Shown here: positions 8,601 through 17,219 of the stretch, in pieces
How the letters are laid out: each line of letters begins with the position of its first letter
Position numbering within the stretch: the stretch's first letter is position 1
From: Pseudomonas sp. Irchel 3E13
GTDB taxonomy: Bacteria; Pseudomonadota; Gammaproteobacteria; Pseudomonadales; Pseudomonadaceae
Length of the DNA stretch: 64,000 nt
Direction: 5' to 3'
NCBI RefSeq assembly: GCF_900187455.1
Contig: NZ_FYDX01000017.1
Span: forward strand, 79,046-143,045
Position numbers and translations under genes: made by a program
The notes under the pieces: generated by a model
What the model was told of the DNA's origin: nothing
Seen by the model: only the letters and a program-made list of their open reading frames with translations
Databases searched by the model: none

Positions 8601-8648
8601 GCAAAAGCGTCCGATAGGCCCTTTCCCCGATGTCTCAGGAGAGTGCAG

Positions 8649-9626
8649 ATGGCCAAGCGTATTCAGTTCAGCCAGCATGGCGGCCCCGAGGTACTGACCC
8701 TGGTCGATTTCGAACCCACGGCACCGGCGCCGGGCAATGTTCTCGTGCGCAACCACGCCATCGGTCTGAATTTCATCGACACCTATTTCCGTAGCGGCCT
8801 CTACGCGCCGCCCGCCCTGCCGTCCGGCCTCGGCACCGAGGGCGCCGGCGTGGTCGAGGCGGTGGGCGATGGCGTGAGCCGCTTCAAGGTTGGCGACCGC
8901 GTGGCCTACGGTGGCGGCCCGCTGGGCGCCTACAGCGAACTGCATGAACTGCCGGCGAACAACCTGGTGGAGATTCCGCAAAGCATCAGCTTCGAAGACG
9001 CCGCTGCGGTGATGCTCAAGGGCCTGACCGTGCAGTACCTGCTGCGCCAGACCTTCGACGTGCAGCCGGGCCAGATCATCCTGTTCCATGCGGCGGCGGG
9101 CGGGGTGGGATCGCTGGCCTGCCAATGGGCCAAGGCGCTGGGCGCCAAGCTGATCGGCACCGTCAGCTCGGCGGAAAAAGCCGAACGCGCCAAGGCCCTG
9201 GGCGCCTGGGCGACCATCGATTACAGCCGTGAAGACGTGGCAAAGCGGGTGCTGGAATTGACCGACGGCAAGAAATGCCCGGTGGTGTATGACGGCGTGG
9301 GCCAGGACACCTGGCTGACGTCGCTGGACTGCCTGGCGCCGCGTGGTTTGATGGTGAGTTTCGGTAATGCGTCGGGCGCGGTGAGCGGAGTCAACCTCGG
9401 CATCCTGGCGCAGAAGGGCTCGCTGTACGTCACCCGCCCGACCCTGGCGAGCTACGCCAACAGCGCGGAAAACACCCAGGCCATGGCCAACGAACTGTTC
9501 GCGATGATCGCCAGCGGCAAGCTGAAGGTGGATATCCAACAGCGCTATTCGCTGGCTGAGGCGGCGAAAGCGCAGGAGGCGTTGTCGGCGCGGCGGACGG
9601 TGGGGTCGACTGTCCTGATTCCCTGA
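8649..9626 (+). CDS. qor: NADPH:quinone oxidoreductase
   Basis: A 325-residue zinc-independent medium-chain dehydrogenase/reductase. It carries the N-terminal GroES-like fold (NHAIGLNFIDTYFRSGLY, GTEGAGVVEAVGDGV) and a Rossmann domain with HAAAGGVGSLACQWAKALG near residue 150. Such enzymes reduce quinones with NADPH. The ATG at 8649 is preceded by CAGGAGA; the open frame reaches further upstream without a site. Position beside hemF matches P. aeruginosa PA0023. Confidence 0.94.
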   Translation: MAKRIQFSQHGGPEVLTLVDFEPTAPAPGNVLVRNHAIGLNFIDTYFRSGLYAPPALPSGLGTEGAGVVEAVGDGVSRFKVGDRVAYGGGPLGAYSELHELPANNLVEIPQSISFEDAAAVMLKGLTVQYLLRQTFDVQPGQIILFHAAAGGVGSLACQWAKALGAKLIGTVSSAEKAERAKALGAWATIDYSREDVAKRVLELTDGKKCPVVYDGVGQDTWLTSLDCLAPRGLMVSFGNASGAVSGVNLGILAQKGSLYVTRPTLASYANSAENTQAMANELFAMIASGKLKVDIQQRYSLAEAAKAQEALSARRTVGSTVLIP

Positions 9627-9646
9627 TTTTCCGGACTGCGCGTGTT

Positions 9647-9728
9647 CCCCCCCCTGTAGGAGCGAGCTTGCTCGCGATAGCCCCGCAAGATGGCTTCATC
9701 GCGAGCAAGCTCGCTCCTACAGGGGGGC
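9647..9728. repeat. Head-to-head REP pair forming a near-perfect long palindrome
   Basis: Two REP cores (9656-9677 and 9699-9720) in opposite orientation, flanked on both outer sides by a C-run and matching G-run, so that the arms pair over about 30 bases around a short spacer. It lies between the convergent qor and tsaC genes and can form a strong hairpin in transcripts from both sides. Confidence 0.9.
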
Positions 9729-9742
9729 GAGTGAGCCGTTAG

Positions 9743-10300
9743 TCAGCCCGCCCGAACCACCTCACCACTGGCCAGATCCCGAATCACACTCGGATTCTTC
9801 CGCCCACCCAACGCCCCACCCAGCACCAGATCAAGCTGGTTGTGGAAATACTGCTCCACCCGCAACCGCGACTTGGCGGCCGGACGTCCGGCCGGGTTGG
9901 CCGAGGTCGATACCAGCGGGCCAACCAGCGAACACAGATCCCGCACCAGCGGATGATCACTGACCCGCAACGCCACGGTGTCATGCACGCCGGTGATCCA
10001 CTCCGGCAGCATGCCCTGGTGCGGCACCAGCCAGGTGTTCGGGCCGGGCCAGGTGCTGGCCATGCGGTCGAGCCAGAGTTCGGGGAAGTCTTCGAAGAGG
10101 AAGTCGAACTGGCGGATGTTGTCGGCGATCAGGATCAGGCCCTTGTTCACCGAGCGCGACTTGAGCGCCAGCAGCCGGTCCACCGCTTCTTCGTTCCATG
10201 GGTCACAGCCCAGGCCCCAGACCGCTTCGGTCGGATAGGCGATCACCGCTCCGGCCCGGATTTCCCGCGCGGCTTGTTGCGCACGCCAACTGTTGACCAT
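9743..10300 (-). CDS. tsaC: L-threonylcarbamoyladenylate synthase (YrdC/Sua5 type)
   Basis: TsaC makes threonylcarbamoyl-AMP from threonine, bicarbonate and ATP, for the t6A37 modification of tRNAs reading ANN codons. The 185-residue length fits the short, bacterial TsaC form. Family motifs are AVIAYPTEAVWGLGCDP near residue 18, LKSRSVNKGLILI near 46 and a TSANPAGRPAAKS segment near 142. It follows dprA by 37 bases on the same strand, the usual Pseudomonas order. Confidence 0.95.
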   Translation of the reverse strand: MVNSWRAQQAAREIRAGAVIAYPTEAVWGLGCDPWNEEAVDRLLALKSRSVNKGLILIADNIRQFDFLFEDFPELWLDRMASTWPGPNTWLVPHQGMLPEWITGVHDTVALRVSDHPLVRDLCSLVGPLVSTSANPAGRPAAKSRLRVEQYFHNQLDLVLGGALGGRKNPSVIRDLASGEVVRAG

Positions 10301-10337
10301 TTCTGTTACTCCGCTTGAAGGCTGGTGGGCAGTTTAC

Positions 10338-11435
10338 TTAGCCAGGGCGGGCAAACCAACGCCCGGCTTCATTGCACACGCGGCCATCCAGCTCCAGGTC
10401 GGTCAACGTCGCCAGCACGCGGTTCAGCGGCAGGCCGCTGGCGTGGGCCAGGCCTTCGCTGGTCAGTGGCGCGGCCAGCAGCAGGGCAACCAACGGATGA
10501 GCAGGTTTATCCACAGGCGCCGGCGAAAGGTTCTGCCAGCCGCGCAGGCTTTCAAGGATCTGCTCGATGCTTTCCACCAGCAGCGCACCGTCGCGGATCA
10601 ACTGGTGGCAGCCCTTGGCGCCGGGGTGGTGGATCGAACCGGGAATGGCGAACACCTCGCGACCCTGTTCCGCCGCCAGCCGCGCGGTGATCAACGAGCC
10701 ACTGGCGAGGCTCGCCTCCACCACCAGCACGCCCAGGGAAAGTCCGCTGATGATGCGGTTGCGCCGTGGGAAGTTGGCGGGCAGCGGCCCGGCATCCAGG
10801 GGAAACTCGGAAACCAGCGCACTGCCTTGTTCCAGCATGTGACGTGCCAGGTGGCGGTGGCGCTGTGGATAAAGTTTTTGCAAGCCGGTGCCGAGCACAC
10901 CGATCGTCGCCCCGCCCACGTCGATGGCGGCTTGGTGAGCGGCACCATCGATGCCCAGGGCCAGGCCACTGGTCACGACAAAACCCGCCCGGGCCAAACT
11001 GCGGGAAAACGCCGCCGCGGTGGCCAACGCCGGTGGCGAAGCTCGGCGGCTGCCGACGATGGCGAGCTGCGGTTTATCCACAAGCGTGGGGTCGCCCGCG
11101 ACGAACAGCAGTGGCGGCGGCACGGGAATTTCGGCGAGCAGGGCTGGGTACGCAGGGTCGTCCCACATCAGCAAATGCTGGCCCGAACGCTCTAGCCAGG
11201 CCATTGCCGCCGCCGCGCCATCGCGCACTTCGGCGCTGCGTCGGGCCTCGCTCGCCGCTGGCGGCAGACCCAGCGTCCGCCAGGCGGAAGCCGGTGCGCT
11301 GAGCGCCGCCGAGGCACTACCAAACGCGTGGATCAGTTTCAGAAAACGTCGCGGGCCGACCTCGGGCAGACGCTGCAGACGCAAACGCGCCTCCAGCTCG
11401 GCGGGCGGGCAAGCGGGAAAATCGGGGCAGGGCAT
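10338..11435 (-). CDS. dprA: DNA-processing protein DprA (Smf)
   Basis: DprA loads RecA on incoming single-stranded DNA in natural transformation. The 365-residue protein has the extended Rossmann fold with the VGSRRASPPALATA segment, SGLALGIDGAAHQAAI, the GSALVSEFPLDAGPLPANFPRRNRIISGLS core (shown in part) and a C-terminal winged-helix-like DprA domain. I chose the ATG at 11435, which has AAGGA upstream, over the one at 11468. The usual LysM neighbour between dprA and def is missing here. Confidence 0.93.
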   Translation of the reverse strand: MPCPDFPACPPAELEARLRLQRLPEVGPRRFLKLIHAFGSASAALSAPASAWRTLGLPPAASEARRSAEVRDGAAAAMAWLERSGQHLLMWDDPAYPALLAEIPVPPPLLFVAGDPTLVDKPQLAIVGSRRASPPALATAAAFSRSLARAGFVVTSGLALGIDGAAHQAAIDVGGATIGVLGTGLQKLYPQRHRHLARHMLEQGSALVSEFPLDAGPLPANFPRRNRIISGLSLGVLVVEASLASGSLITARLAAEQGREVFAIPGSIHHPGAKGCHQLIRDGALLVESIEQILESLRGWQNLSPAPVDKPAHPLVALLLAAPLTSEGLAHASGLPLNRVLATLTDLELDGRVCNEAGRWFARPG

Positions 11436-11644
11436 AAGACCGTCCTTGATCTTTTCGGGATTACCCACATCTCACAACCTGTGGATAACTCTGTTGATAA
11501 TGCTTTGACAACTGCCCGACGAACGCGGTCCGACAGCCGGCTTTTCAACCCTAGACGACCTTTTCGCAGGTGCCGAACGCGCAGAATCCCTTTATTATGT
11601 GCGCTCATGTTTGTCACACATCGCACAGTGCAGCTCATACGCTT
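11436..11644. promoter_or_regulatory. dprA-def divergent gap with a DnaA box
   Basis: The 209-base gap between the divergent dprA and def genes contains a consensus TGTGGATAA at 11480-11488, a related TGTTGATAA at 11493-11501 and a TTGACA at 11505 that could be part of the def promoter, with a TTTATTATG-like -10 region further down near 11591. No reading frame for a LysM protein is present, unlike in P. aeruginosa where PA0020 lies here. Confidence 0.4.
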
Positions 11645-12151
11645 ATGGCCATTCTGAACATCCTCGAATTCCCGGACCCGCGCCTTCGCACCATCGCCAA
11701 ACCGGTGACGGAAGTCGACGACGCCATCCGCCAGTTGGTGGATGACATGTTTGAAACCATGTACGAAGCCCCAGGCATCGGCCTGGCCGCGACCCAGGTC
11801 AACGTGCACAAGCGCGTCGTGGTCATGGACCTCAGCGAAGATCGCAGCGAGCCGCGGGTGTTCATCAATCCCGAGCTGGAAGAACTGACCGACGACATGG
11901 GCCAGTACCAGGAAGGCTGCCTGTCGGTGCCGGGGTTCTACGAGAACGTCGACCGTCCGCTGAAAGTCCGGGTCAAGGCCCTGGACCGCGACGGCAAACC
12001 CTACGAGCTGATCGCCGAAGGCCTGCTGGCCGTGTGCATCCAGCACGAATGCGACCACCTCAACGGCAAGCTGTTCGTCGATTACCTGTCGACGCTCAAA
12101 CGCGACCGCATCAAGAAGAAGCTGGAAAAGCAGCACCGCCAGCAAGCTTGA
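11645..12151 (+). CDS. def: Peptide deformylase
   Basis: Removes the formyl group from the N-terminal methionine of new proteins. The 168-residue protein shows all three metal/active-site motifs in order: GIGLAATQV (about 45-53), EGCLS (about 90) and HECDHLNG (about 132-139). The ATG at 11645 gives a start MAILNILEFPDPRLR that agrees with known family members, although no strong ribosome binding site is seen. The next gene is fmt, which catalyses the opposing formylation, but a terminator lies between them. Confidence 0.97.
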   Translation: MAILNILEFPDPRLRTIAKPVTEVDDAIRQLVDDMFETMYEAPGIGLAATQVNVHKRVVVMDLSEDRSEPRVFINPELEELTDDMGQYQEGCLSVPGFYENVDRPLKVRVKALDRDGKPYELIAEGLLAVCIQHECDHLNGKLFVDYLSTLKRDRIKKKLEKQHRQQA

Positions 12152-12166
12152 TCCTCCTCACTCCAG

Positions 12167-12196
12167 AAGGCTTGCTCCGGCAAGCCTTTTTCTTTT
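12167..12196 (+). terminator. Rho-independent terminator after def
   Basis: Stem AGGCTTGC with GCAAGCCT around a four-base loop, followed by TTTTCTTTT. It lies only 14 bases before the fmt start, so it may be partly read through or act as an attenuator between def and fmt. Confidence 0.85.
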
Positions 12197-12209
12197 AAGC
12201 GAGAACTCC

Positions 12210-13142
12210 ATGCGCATCGTCTTCGCGGGCACCCCCGAGTTTGCCGCCGAACACCTCAAGGCCCTGCTGGCCAGCCACCACGAAATCATCGCCGTCTACA
12301 CCCAGCCGGACCGTCCGGCCGGCCGTGGGCAGAAGCTGATGCCCAGCCCGGTGAAGCAACTGGCTGTGGATAACAACATTCCGGTGCTGCAACCGCCGAC
12401 CTTGCGCAACCCCGACGCCCAGGCCGAACTGGCCGCGCTCGCGCCAGACCTGATGGTGGTGGTGGCCTACGGCCTGATCCTGCCGCAAGTGGTGCTGGAT
12501 ATTCCCAAGCTCGGCTGCATCAACAGCCACGCCTCGCTGCTGCCGCGCTGGCGCGGTGCCGCGCCGATCCAGCGCGCCGTGGAAGCCGGCGATGCCGAGA
12601 GCGGCGTGACCGTGATGCGCATGGAGGCCGGCCTGGACACGGGCCCGATGCTGCTGAAAGTCAGCACGCCGATCAGCGCCACGGACACCGGCGGCACCCT
12701 GCATGACCGCCTGGCCGAACTCGGCCCGCCCGCCGTGCTGGAAGCCATCGCCGGCCTCGACGCTGGCACCCTGCAAGGCGAAGTGCAGGACGATGCCCTG
12801 GCCACGTATGCACACAAGCTGAACAAGGACGAAGCACGCCTGGACTGGAGCCGCCCGGCCGTCGAGCTGGAGCGTCTGGTGCGCGCCTTCAATCCATGGC
12901 CGATCTGCCACAGCACCCTGGCGGGCGAAGCGCTGAAAGTGCTGGCCGCCAACCTGGCCGAAGGCCAGGGCGCGCCGGGTGAAATCCTTTCGGCGAGCAA
13001 GGACGGCCTGGTCGTCGCCTGCGGCGAGCAGGCACTGAGCCTGACCCGCCTGCAACTGCCCGGCGGCAAGGCGCTGAACTTCAGCGACCTGTTCAACAGC
13101 CGCCGCGAGAAATTCACCCCCGGCACGGTACTCGGCCAATGA
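12210..13142 (+). CDS. fmt: Methionyl-tRNA formyltransferase
   Basis: Formylates Met-tRNAfMet with 10-formyltetrahydrofolate for translation initiation. The 310-residue protein has the N-terminal formyltransferase domain with the catalytic NSHASLLPRWRGAAPIQRA region near residue 108, preceded by the family's FAGTPEFAAEHL start, and the C-terminal OB-fold tRNA-binding domain. The stop overlaps the rsmB start by four bases. Confidence 0.97.
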   Translation: MRIVFAGTPEFAAEHLKALLASHHEIIAVYTQPDRPAGRGQKLMPSPVKQLAVDNNIPVLQPPTLRNPDAQAELAALAPDLMVVVAYGLILPQVVLDIPKLGCINSHASLLPRWRGAAPIQRAVEAGDAESGVTVMRMEAGLDTGPMLLKVSTPISATDTGGTLHDRLAELGPPAVLEAIAGLDAGTLQGEVQDDALATYAHKLNKDEARLDWSRPAVELERLVRAFNPWPICHSTLAGEALKVLAANLAEGQGAPGEILSASKDGLVVACGEQALSLTRLQLPGGKALNFSDLFNSRREKFTPGTVLGQ

Positions 13143-14452
13143 ACCCGCGTCTGGCCGCCGCCCGCGCCCTGGCCGCCGTGCTCAGCGGCAAAGCCTCGCT
13201 GAACAGTTCGCTGCCGGCGCAACTGGATAAGGTCGAGGCCCGCGACCGCGGCCTGACCCAAGACCTCGCCTTCGGCACCGCGCGCTGGCAGCCACGGCTC
13301 TCGGCGCTGGCCGAGCGCCTGCTGCAAAAACCTTTCAAGAGCGCCGACGCCGATGTACAGGCGCTGCTGCTGGTGGGCCTGTATCAGTTGTTCTACACCC
13401 GCGTCCCGGAGCACGCCGCAATCGGCGAAACCGTGGGCTGCGCCGACAAGCTGAAAAAGCCGTGGGCCAAGGGCCTGCTCAACGCCGTGCTGCGCCGCGC
13501 CCAACGTGAAGGCAACGACATCCTCGCCGAGCTGGAGCGCGATCCGGTGGTGCGCACCGCCCACCCGCGCTGGCTGCAAAAGTCGCTGAAGGCATTCTGG
13601 CCGGAGCAGTGGGAAGCCATCTGCGCCGCCAACAACGCTCATCCGCCGATGATCCTGCGGGTCAACCGCCGCCATCACAGCCGCGACGCCTACCTCGAAC
13701 TGCTGCGCCAGGCCGGCATCGACGCCGCGCCGTGCCAGTACAGCGCCGACGGTATCCTCCTCGCCGCCGCCAGCGATGTGCGTGACCTGCCCGGCTTCGC
13801 CGAAGGCTGGATTAGCGTCCAGGACGAAGCCGCGCAACTGGCCGCCGACCTGCTGGAGCTGGCGCCGGGGCAACGGGTGCTGGACGCCTGCTGCGCCCCC
13901 GGCGGCAAGACCTGCCACCTGCTCGAAGCCGAGCCGAAGCTGGCCGGCGTGGTCGCCATCGACCTGGAAGCCAAGCGCCTGGTGCGGGTTCGCGAGAACC
14001 TCGACCGCCTCGGCCTCGACGCCCAACTGATCGCCTGCGATGCCCGCGACACCGGCGAGTGGTGGGACGGCCAGGGCTTCCAGCGCATCCTGCTGGACGC
14101 ACCGTGCTCGGCCACCGGCGTGATCCGCCGCCACCCGGACATCAAGCTGACCCGCCAGCCCGACGACATCGCCGCGCTGGCCGCCCTGCAAGGCGAATTG
14201 CTCGACGCGCTCTGGCCGACCCTCGAGGTCGGCGGCATGCTGCTCTACGCCACCTGCTCCACCTTGCCCACGGAAAACACCGAGGTGATCGAGGCGTTCC
14301 TCGCCCGCACCCCCGGCGCCCGCGAGCTGGACCTGGCCACCAACGCCGGCATTCGCCAGCCGCACGGTCGCCAACTGCTCGCCCAGGAAGGCGGGCACGA
14401 CGGTTTCTACTACGCCAAGCTGATAAAAATCGCCGCCGCGCGCGGCCTATAA
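13139..14452 (+). CDS. rsmB: 16S rRNA m5C967 methyltransferase
   Basis: RsmB (Sun/Fmu) methylates C967 of 16S rRNA using S-adenosylmethionine. The 437-residue protein has an N-terminal NusB-like RNA-binding domain (about 1-140) and a C-terminal Rossmann methyltransferase domain with the SAM-binding CCAPGGKTCHLLE near residue 255, LDAPCSATGVIRRHPDIK with one cysteine, and the second cysteine in LLYATCST. The ATGA overlap with fmt implies translational coupling. Confidence 0.97.
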   Translation: MNPRLAAARALAAVLSGKASLNSSLPAQLDKVEARDRGLTQDLAFGTARWQPRLSALAERLLQKPFKSADADVQALLLVGLYQLFYTRVPEHAAIGETVGCADKLKKPWAKGLLNAVLRRAQREGNDILAELERDPVVRTAHPRWLQKSLKAFWPEQWEAICAANNAHPPMILRVNRRHHSRDAYLELLRQAGIDAAPCQYSADGILLAAASDVRDLPGFAEGWISVQDEAAQLAADLLELAPGQRVLDACCAPGGKTCHLLEAEPKLAGVVAIDLEAKRLVRVRENLDRLGLDAQLIACDARDTGEWWDGQGFQRILLDAPCSATGVIRRHPDIKLTRQPDDIAALAALQGELLDALWPTLEVGGMLLYATCSTLPTENTEVIEAFLARTPGARELDLATNAGIRQPHGRQLLAQEGGHDGFYYAKLIKIAAARGL

Positions 14453-14473
14453 CAACAAGGGAAGGGACAGCGG

Positions 14474-15847
14474 ATGAAGATCATCATCCTTGGCGCGGGG
14501 CAGGTCGGCGGGACACTGGCCGAACACCTGGCCAGCGAAGCCAACGACATCACCGTGGTCGACACCGATGGCGAACGCCTGCGCGATCTCGGCGATCGCC
14601 TCGATATCCGCACCGTCCAGGGTCGCGGCTCGCTGCCGACCATCCTGCGCCAGGCCGGCGCCGACGACGCCGACATGCTGGTAGCGGTGACCAACAGCGA
14701 TGAGACCAACATGGTCGCCTGCCAGGTCGCATACACGCTGTTCCACACCCCGACCAAGATCGCCCGGGTCCGCGAGTCCGCCTACCTGACCCGCAACGAG
14801 CTGTTCGACAACGAAGCCATTCCGGTGGACGTGCTCATCAGCCCGGAACAGGTGGTGACCCACTACATCAAGCGCCTGATCGAACACCCCGGCGCGCTAC
14901 AGGTGATCGACTTCGCCGAAGGCAAGGCGCAACTGGTGGCGGTGAAGGCTTACTACGGCGGGCCGCTGGTGGGCCAGCAACTGCGCCAGATCCGCGCGCA
15001 CATGCCGAATGTCGACACCCGCGTGGCGGCGATCTTCCGTCGCGACCGGCCGATCCTGCCGCAAGGCGACACGGTGATCGAAGCCGACGACGAGGTGTTC
15101 TTCATCGCCGCCAAGGCGCACATCCGCGCGGTGATGGGCGAGCTGCGCCGCCTCGATGAAACCAACAAGCGCGTGGTGATCGCCGGTGGCGGGCAGATCG
15201 GCGAACGCCTGGCCGAGGCCATCGAAAGCCGCTATCAGGTGAAGATCATCGAGATGAACGCGGCCCGCTGCCGCTACCTCTCCGACAACCTCGACAGCAC
15301 CGTGGTGCTCCAGGGCAGTGCCTCGGACCGCGACCTGCTGCTGGAAGAGAACATCGCCGACGCCGACATCTTCCTGGCCCTGACCAACGACGACGAGGCC
15401 AATATCATGTCCTCGCTGCTGGCCAAGCGCCTCGGCGCGCGCAAGGTGATGACCATCATCAACAACCCGGCCTATGTCGACCTGGTGCAGGGCGGCGAAA
15501 TCGATATCGCCATCAGCCCGCAACTGGCGACCATCGGCACCTTGCTGGCCCACGTGCGCCGCGGCGATATCGTCAGCGTGCACTCCCTGCGCCGTGGCGC
15601 GGCGGAGGCGATCGAAGCAATCGCCCACGGTGACTCGAAGTCGAGCAAGGTGGTGGGCAAGTCCATCGAAGACATCAACCTGCCGCCAGGCACCACCATC
15701 GGCGCGATCATCCGCGACGACGAAGTGCTGATCGCCCACGACGACACGGTGATCAAGAGCGGCGACCACGTGATCCTGTTCGTTGTGGATAAAAAGTACA
15801 TTCGCGATGTGGAGAAGCTGTTCCACGTCGGTCTGACGTTCTTCTGA
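14474..15847 (+). CDS. trkA: Trk potassium uptake regulatory subunit TrkA
   Basis: Peripheral NAD-binding subunit gating TrkG/H potassium channels. The 457-residue protein is the usual two-fold repeat: TrkA-N (RCK) domain with GAGQVGGTLAEHLA at residue 7, TrkA-C, a second RCK with AGGGQIGERLAEAIE near 238, and a second TrkA-C. An AAGGGA site precedes the ATG. The channel subunit is elsewhere, as normal in Pseudomonas. Confidence 0.97.
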   Translation: MKIIILGAGQVGGTLAEHLASEANDITVVDTDGERLRDLGDRLDIRTVQGRGSLPTILRQAGADDADMLVAVTNSDETNMVACQVAYTLFHTPTKIARVRESAYLTRNELFDNEAIPVDVLISPEQVVTHYIKRLIEHPGALQVIDFAEGKAQLVAVKAYYGGPLVGQQLRQIRAHMPNVDTRVAAIFRRDRPILPQGDTVIEADDEVFFIAAKAHIRAVMGELRRLDETNKRVVIAGGGQIGERLAEAIESRYQVKIIEMNAARCRYLSDNLDSTVVLQGSASDRDLLLEENIADADIFLALTNDDEANIMSSLLAKRLGARKVMTIINNPAYVDLVQGGEIDIAISPQLATIGTLLAHVRRGDIVSVHSLRRGAAEAIEAIAHGDSKSSKVVGKSIEDINLPPGTTIGAIIRDDEVLIAHDDTVIKSGDHVILFVVDKKYIRDVEKLFHVGLTFF

Positions 15848-15871
15848 CCGTTACCGAAGGAAGGGAAGGCA

Positions 15872-16186
15872 ATGCGCGAATCGCTGGAAAAGATGCTCGC
15901 CAAGGGTGTGGATAACCCGCTGTTGCGCTTTGGGCTGGGCAAGTCCTGGCTGGACGAAGGCAATGGCGCCGAAGCGGCGGTGCACCTGGCGCGGTGTGTG
16001 GAGCTGGATCCGAAGTATTCGGCGGCGTGGAAGTTGCTCGGCAAGGCGTGGGTGGCGGCTGGGGATAACGCTGCGGCGCGGGCGGCCTGGCAGCAGGGGA
16101 TTGCGGCGGCGCAGGCTCATGGGGACAAGCAGGCCGAGAAGGAAATGGCGGTGTTCTTGAAGAAGCTGGATAAAGCGGGGATTTGA
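15872..16186 (+). CDS. Small tetratricopeptide-repeat protein
   Basis: A 104-residue cytosolic protein with two to three TPR-like helical hairpins: LRFGLGKSWLDEGNGAEAAVHLARCVELDPKY and SAAWKLLGKAWVAAGDNAAARAAWQQG show the small/large residue pattern (W/L-G-A-P) of TPRs, here quoted in part. It starts 24 bases after trkA, with an AAGGGAAGG site, and is probably co-transcribed. A TPR protein beside trkA is conserved in Pseudomonas (PA0015 region). A DnaA-box sequence lies in codons 12-15. No specific function is known. Confidence 0.82.
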   Translation: MRESLEKMLAKGVDNPLLRFGLGKSWLDEGNGAEAAVHLARCVELDPKYSAAWKLLGKAWVAAGDNAAARAAWQQGIAAAQAHGDKQAEKEMAVFLKKLDKAGI

Positions 16187-16206
16187 GTCGTCTGGTTTCG
16201 AGGGCT

Positions 16207-16265
16207 TCGCGAGCAAGCTCGCTCCTACAGGGGATTGCGTCATCCCTGTAGGAGCGAGCTCGTCG
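16207..16265. repeat. REP pair, one copy degenerate
   Basis: An intact REP core on the minus strand (16207-16228) faces a second copy that keeps GTAGGAGCGAGCT (16248-16260) and then diverges to CGTCGGGGCG instead of TGCTCGCGA. It lies between the convergent TPR gene and lpxL. Confidence 0.8.
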
Positions 16266-16292
16266 GGGCGCCGAACCGTCGCGATGAGGCCC

Positions 16293-17180
16293 TTAATACC
16301 AACGAGCTTCCCCAGCCGGCCGCTTCTTGAACCGTTTCATGCTCCACATGTACTGGCTCGGATAGGCCCGCACATACTTTTCCACCACCTGGCTCATCGC
16401 CGCCGCCGAGGTCTCGGTGTCGGTGCTGTACATCGCCTCCGGCGCCGCTTCGAGGATCACCTTGAAGCCTGAACCGTCCGGCAGCCGCAAGGCATGCAGG
16501 AACACCCCGACCGCCTTGCCGCCCGCCAGCATGTTCGGCACGAACTTGCTGGTCAGCGCTTTGGTCCCCAGGAACGGCACGAAGATCCCCGCCGATTCGG
16601 CCGGCTCCGGGTCAGCCGGAATCCCCACCTGACCGCCACGACGCACTTCCTTGATGATGCTCAGGATGCCTTCCTTGGTCGAAGGCGCAACGCGGTTGCC
16701 CAGTTGCACGCGCTGCTCGCGCAGCAGGTCATCGACCGCCTTGAGCTTGGGCGGGCGGTAGAAAATGATCGGTTTGCACTGGCTGCAATAGAAGTGGTTG
16801 AGCACTTCCCAGTTGCCGAGGTGGCTGGTGATGCCAACCACGCCTTTGCCCGAGGCCAGCGCGTCTTTCAACACCTCCAGGCCTTCGACTTCACGCACCA
16901 GGTCGATGGAACGCTGCGCCGGCCAGATCCAGGCGCAGGCGCTTTCGGTGAAAGACTTGCCGATGTCCATCAGCGAGCGTCCCACCAACTTCTCGCGCTC
17001 GACCGGGTCCATCTCGGGGAAGCATTTGGCGAGGTTGATCCGCACCACTTCACGGGAGCTGTTCGGCACCTTCCACATGATCCAGCCGATGGCCGCGCCG
17101 ACCCGTTGCACCGCGCCCCAAGGCAGCTTGGCAAACAACCGCAACGCCCCGACCATCAAGGCGCCCTTGAACTTTTCCAC
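16293..17180 (-). CDS. lpxL: Lipid A late acyltransferase (LpxL/HtrB type)
   Basis: Adds a secondary acyl chain to lipid A precursor from acyl-ACP at the inner membrane. The 295-residue protein has an N-terminal hydrophobic anchor (about 6-30) and the HX4E catalytic motif in TSHLGNWEVLNHF near residue 125, plus the later GQVGIPADPEP-type segment. The start is a GTG at 17180 with GGAGG nine bases before it. P. aeruginosa has several paralogues, so the exact chain and position are uncertain. It follows tag on the same strand. Confidence 0.9.
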   Translation of the reverse strand: MEKFKGALMVGALRLFAKLPWGAVQRVGAAIGWIMWKVPNSSREVVRINLAKCFPEMDPVEREKLVGRSLMDIGKSFTESACAWIWPAQRSIDLVREVEGLEVLKDALASGKGVVGITSHLGNWEVLNHFYCSQCKPIIFYRPPKLKAVDDLLREQRVQLGNRVAPSTKEGILSIIKEVRRGGQVGIPADPEPAESAGIFVPFLGTKALTSKFVPNMLAGGKAVGVFLHALRLPDGSGFKVILEAAPEAMYSTDTETSAAAMSQVVEKYVRAYPSQYMWSMKRFKKRPAGEARWY

Positions 17181-17219
17181 AGGCAGGTTCCTCCGTAAGC
17201 AAGCCGAGCATTGTAACCG

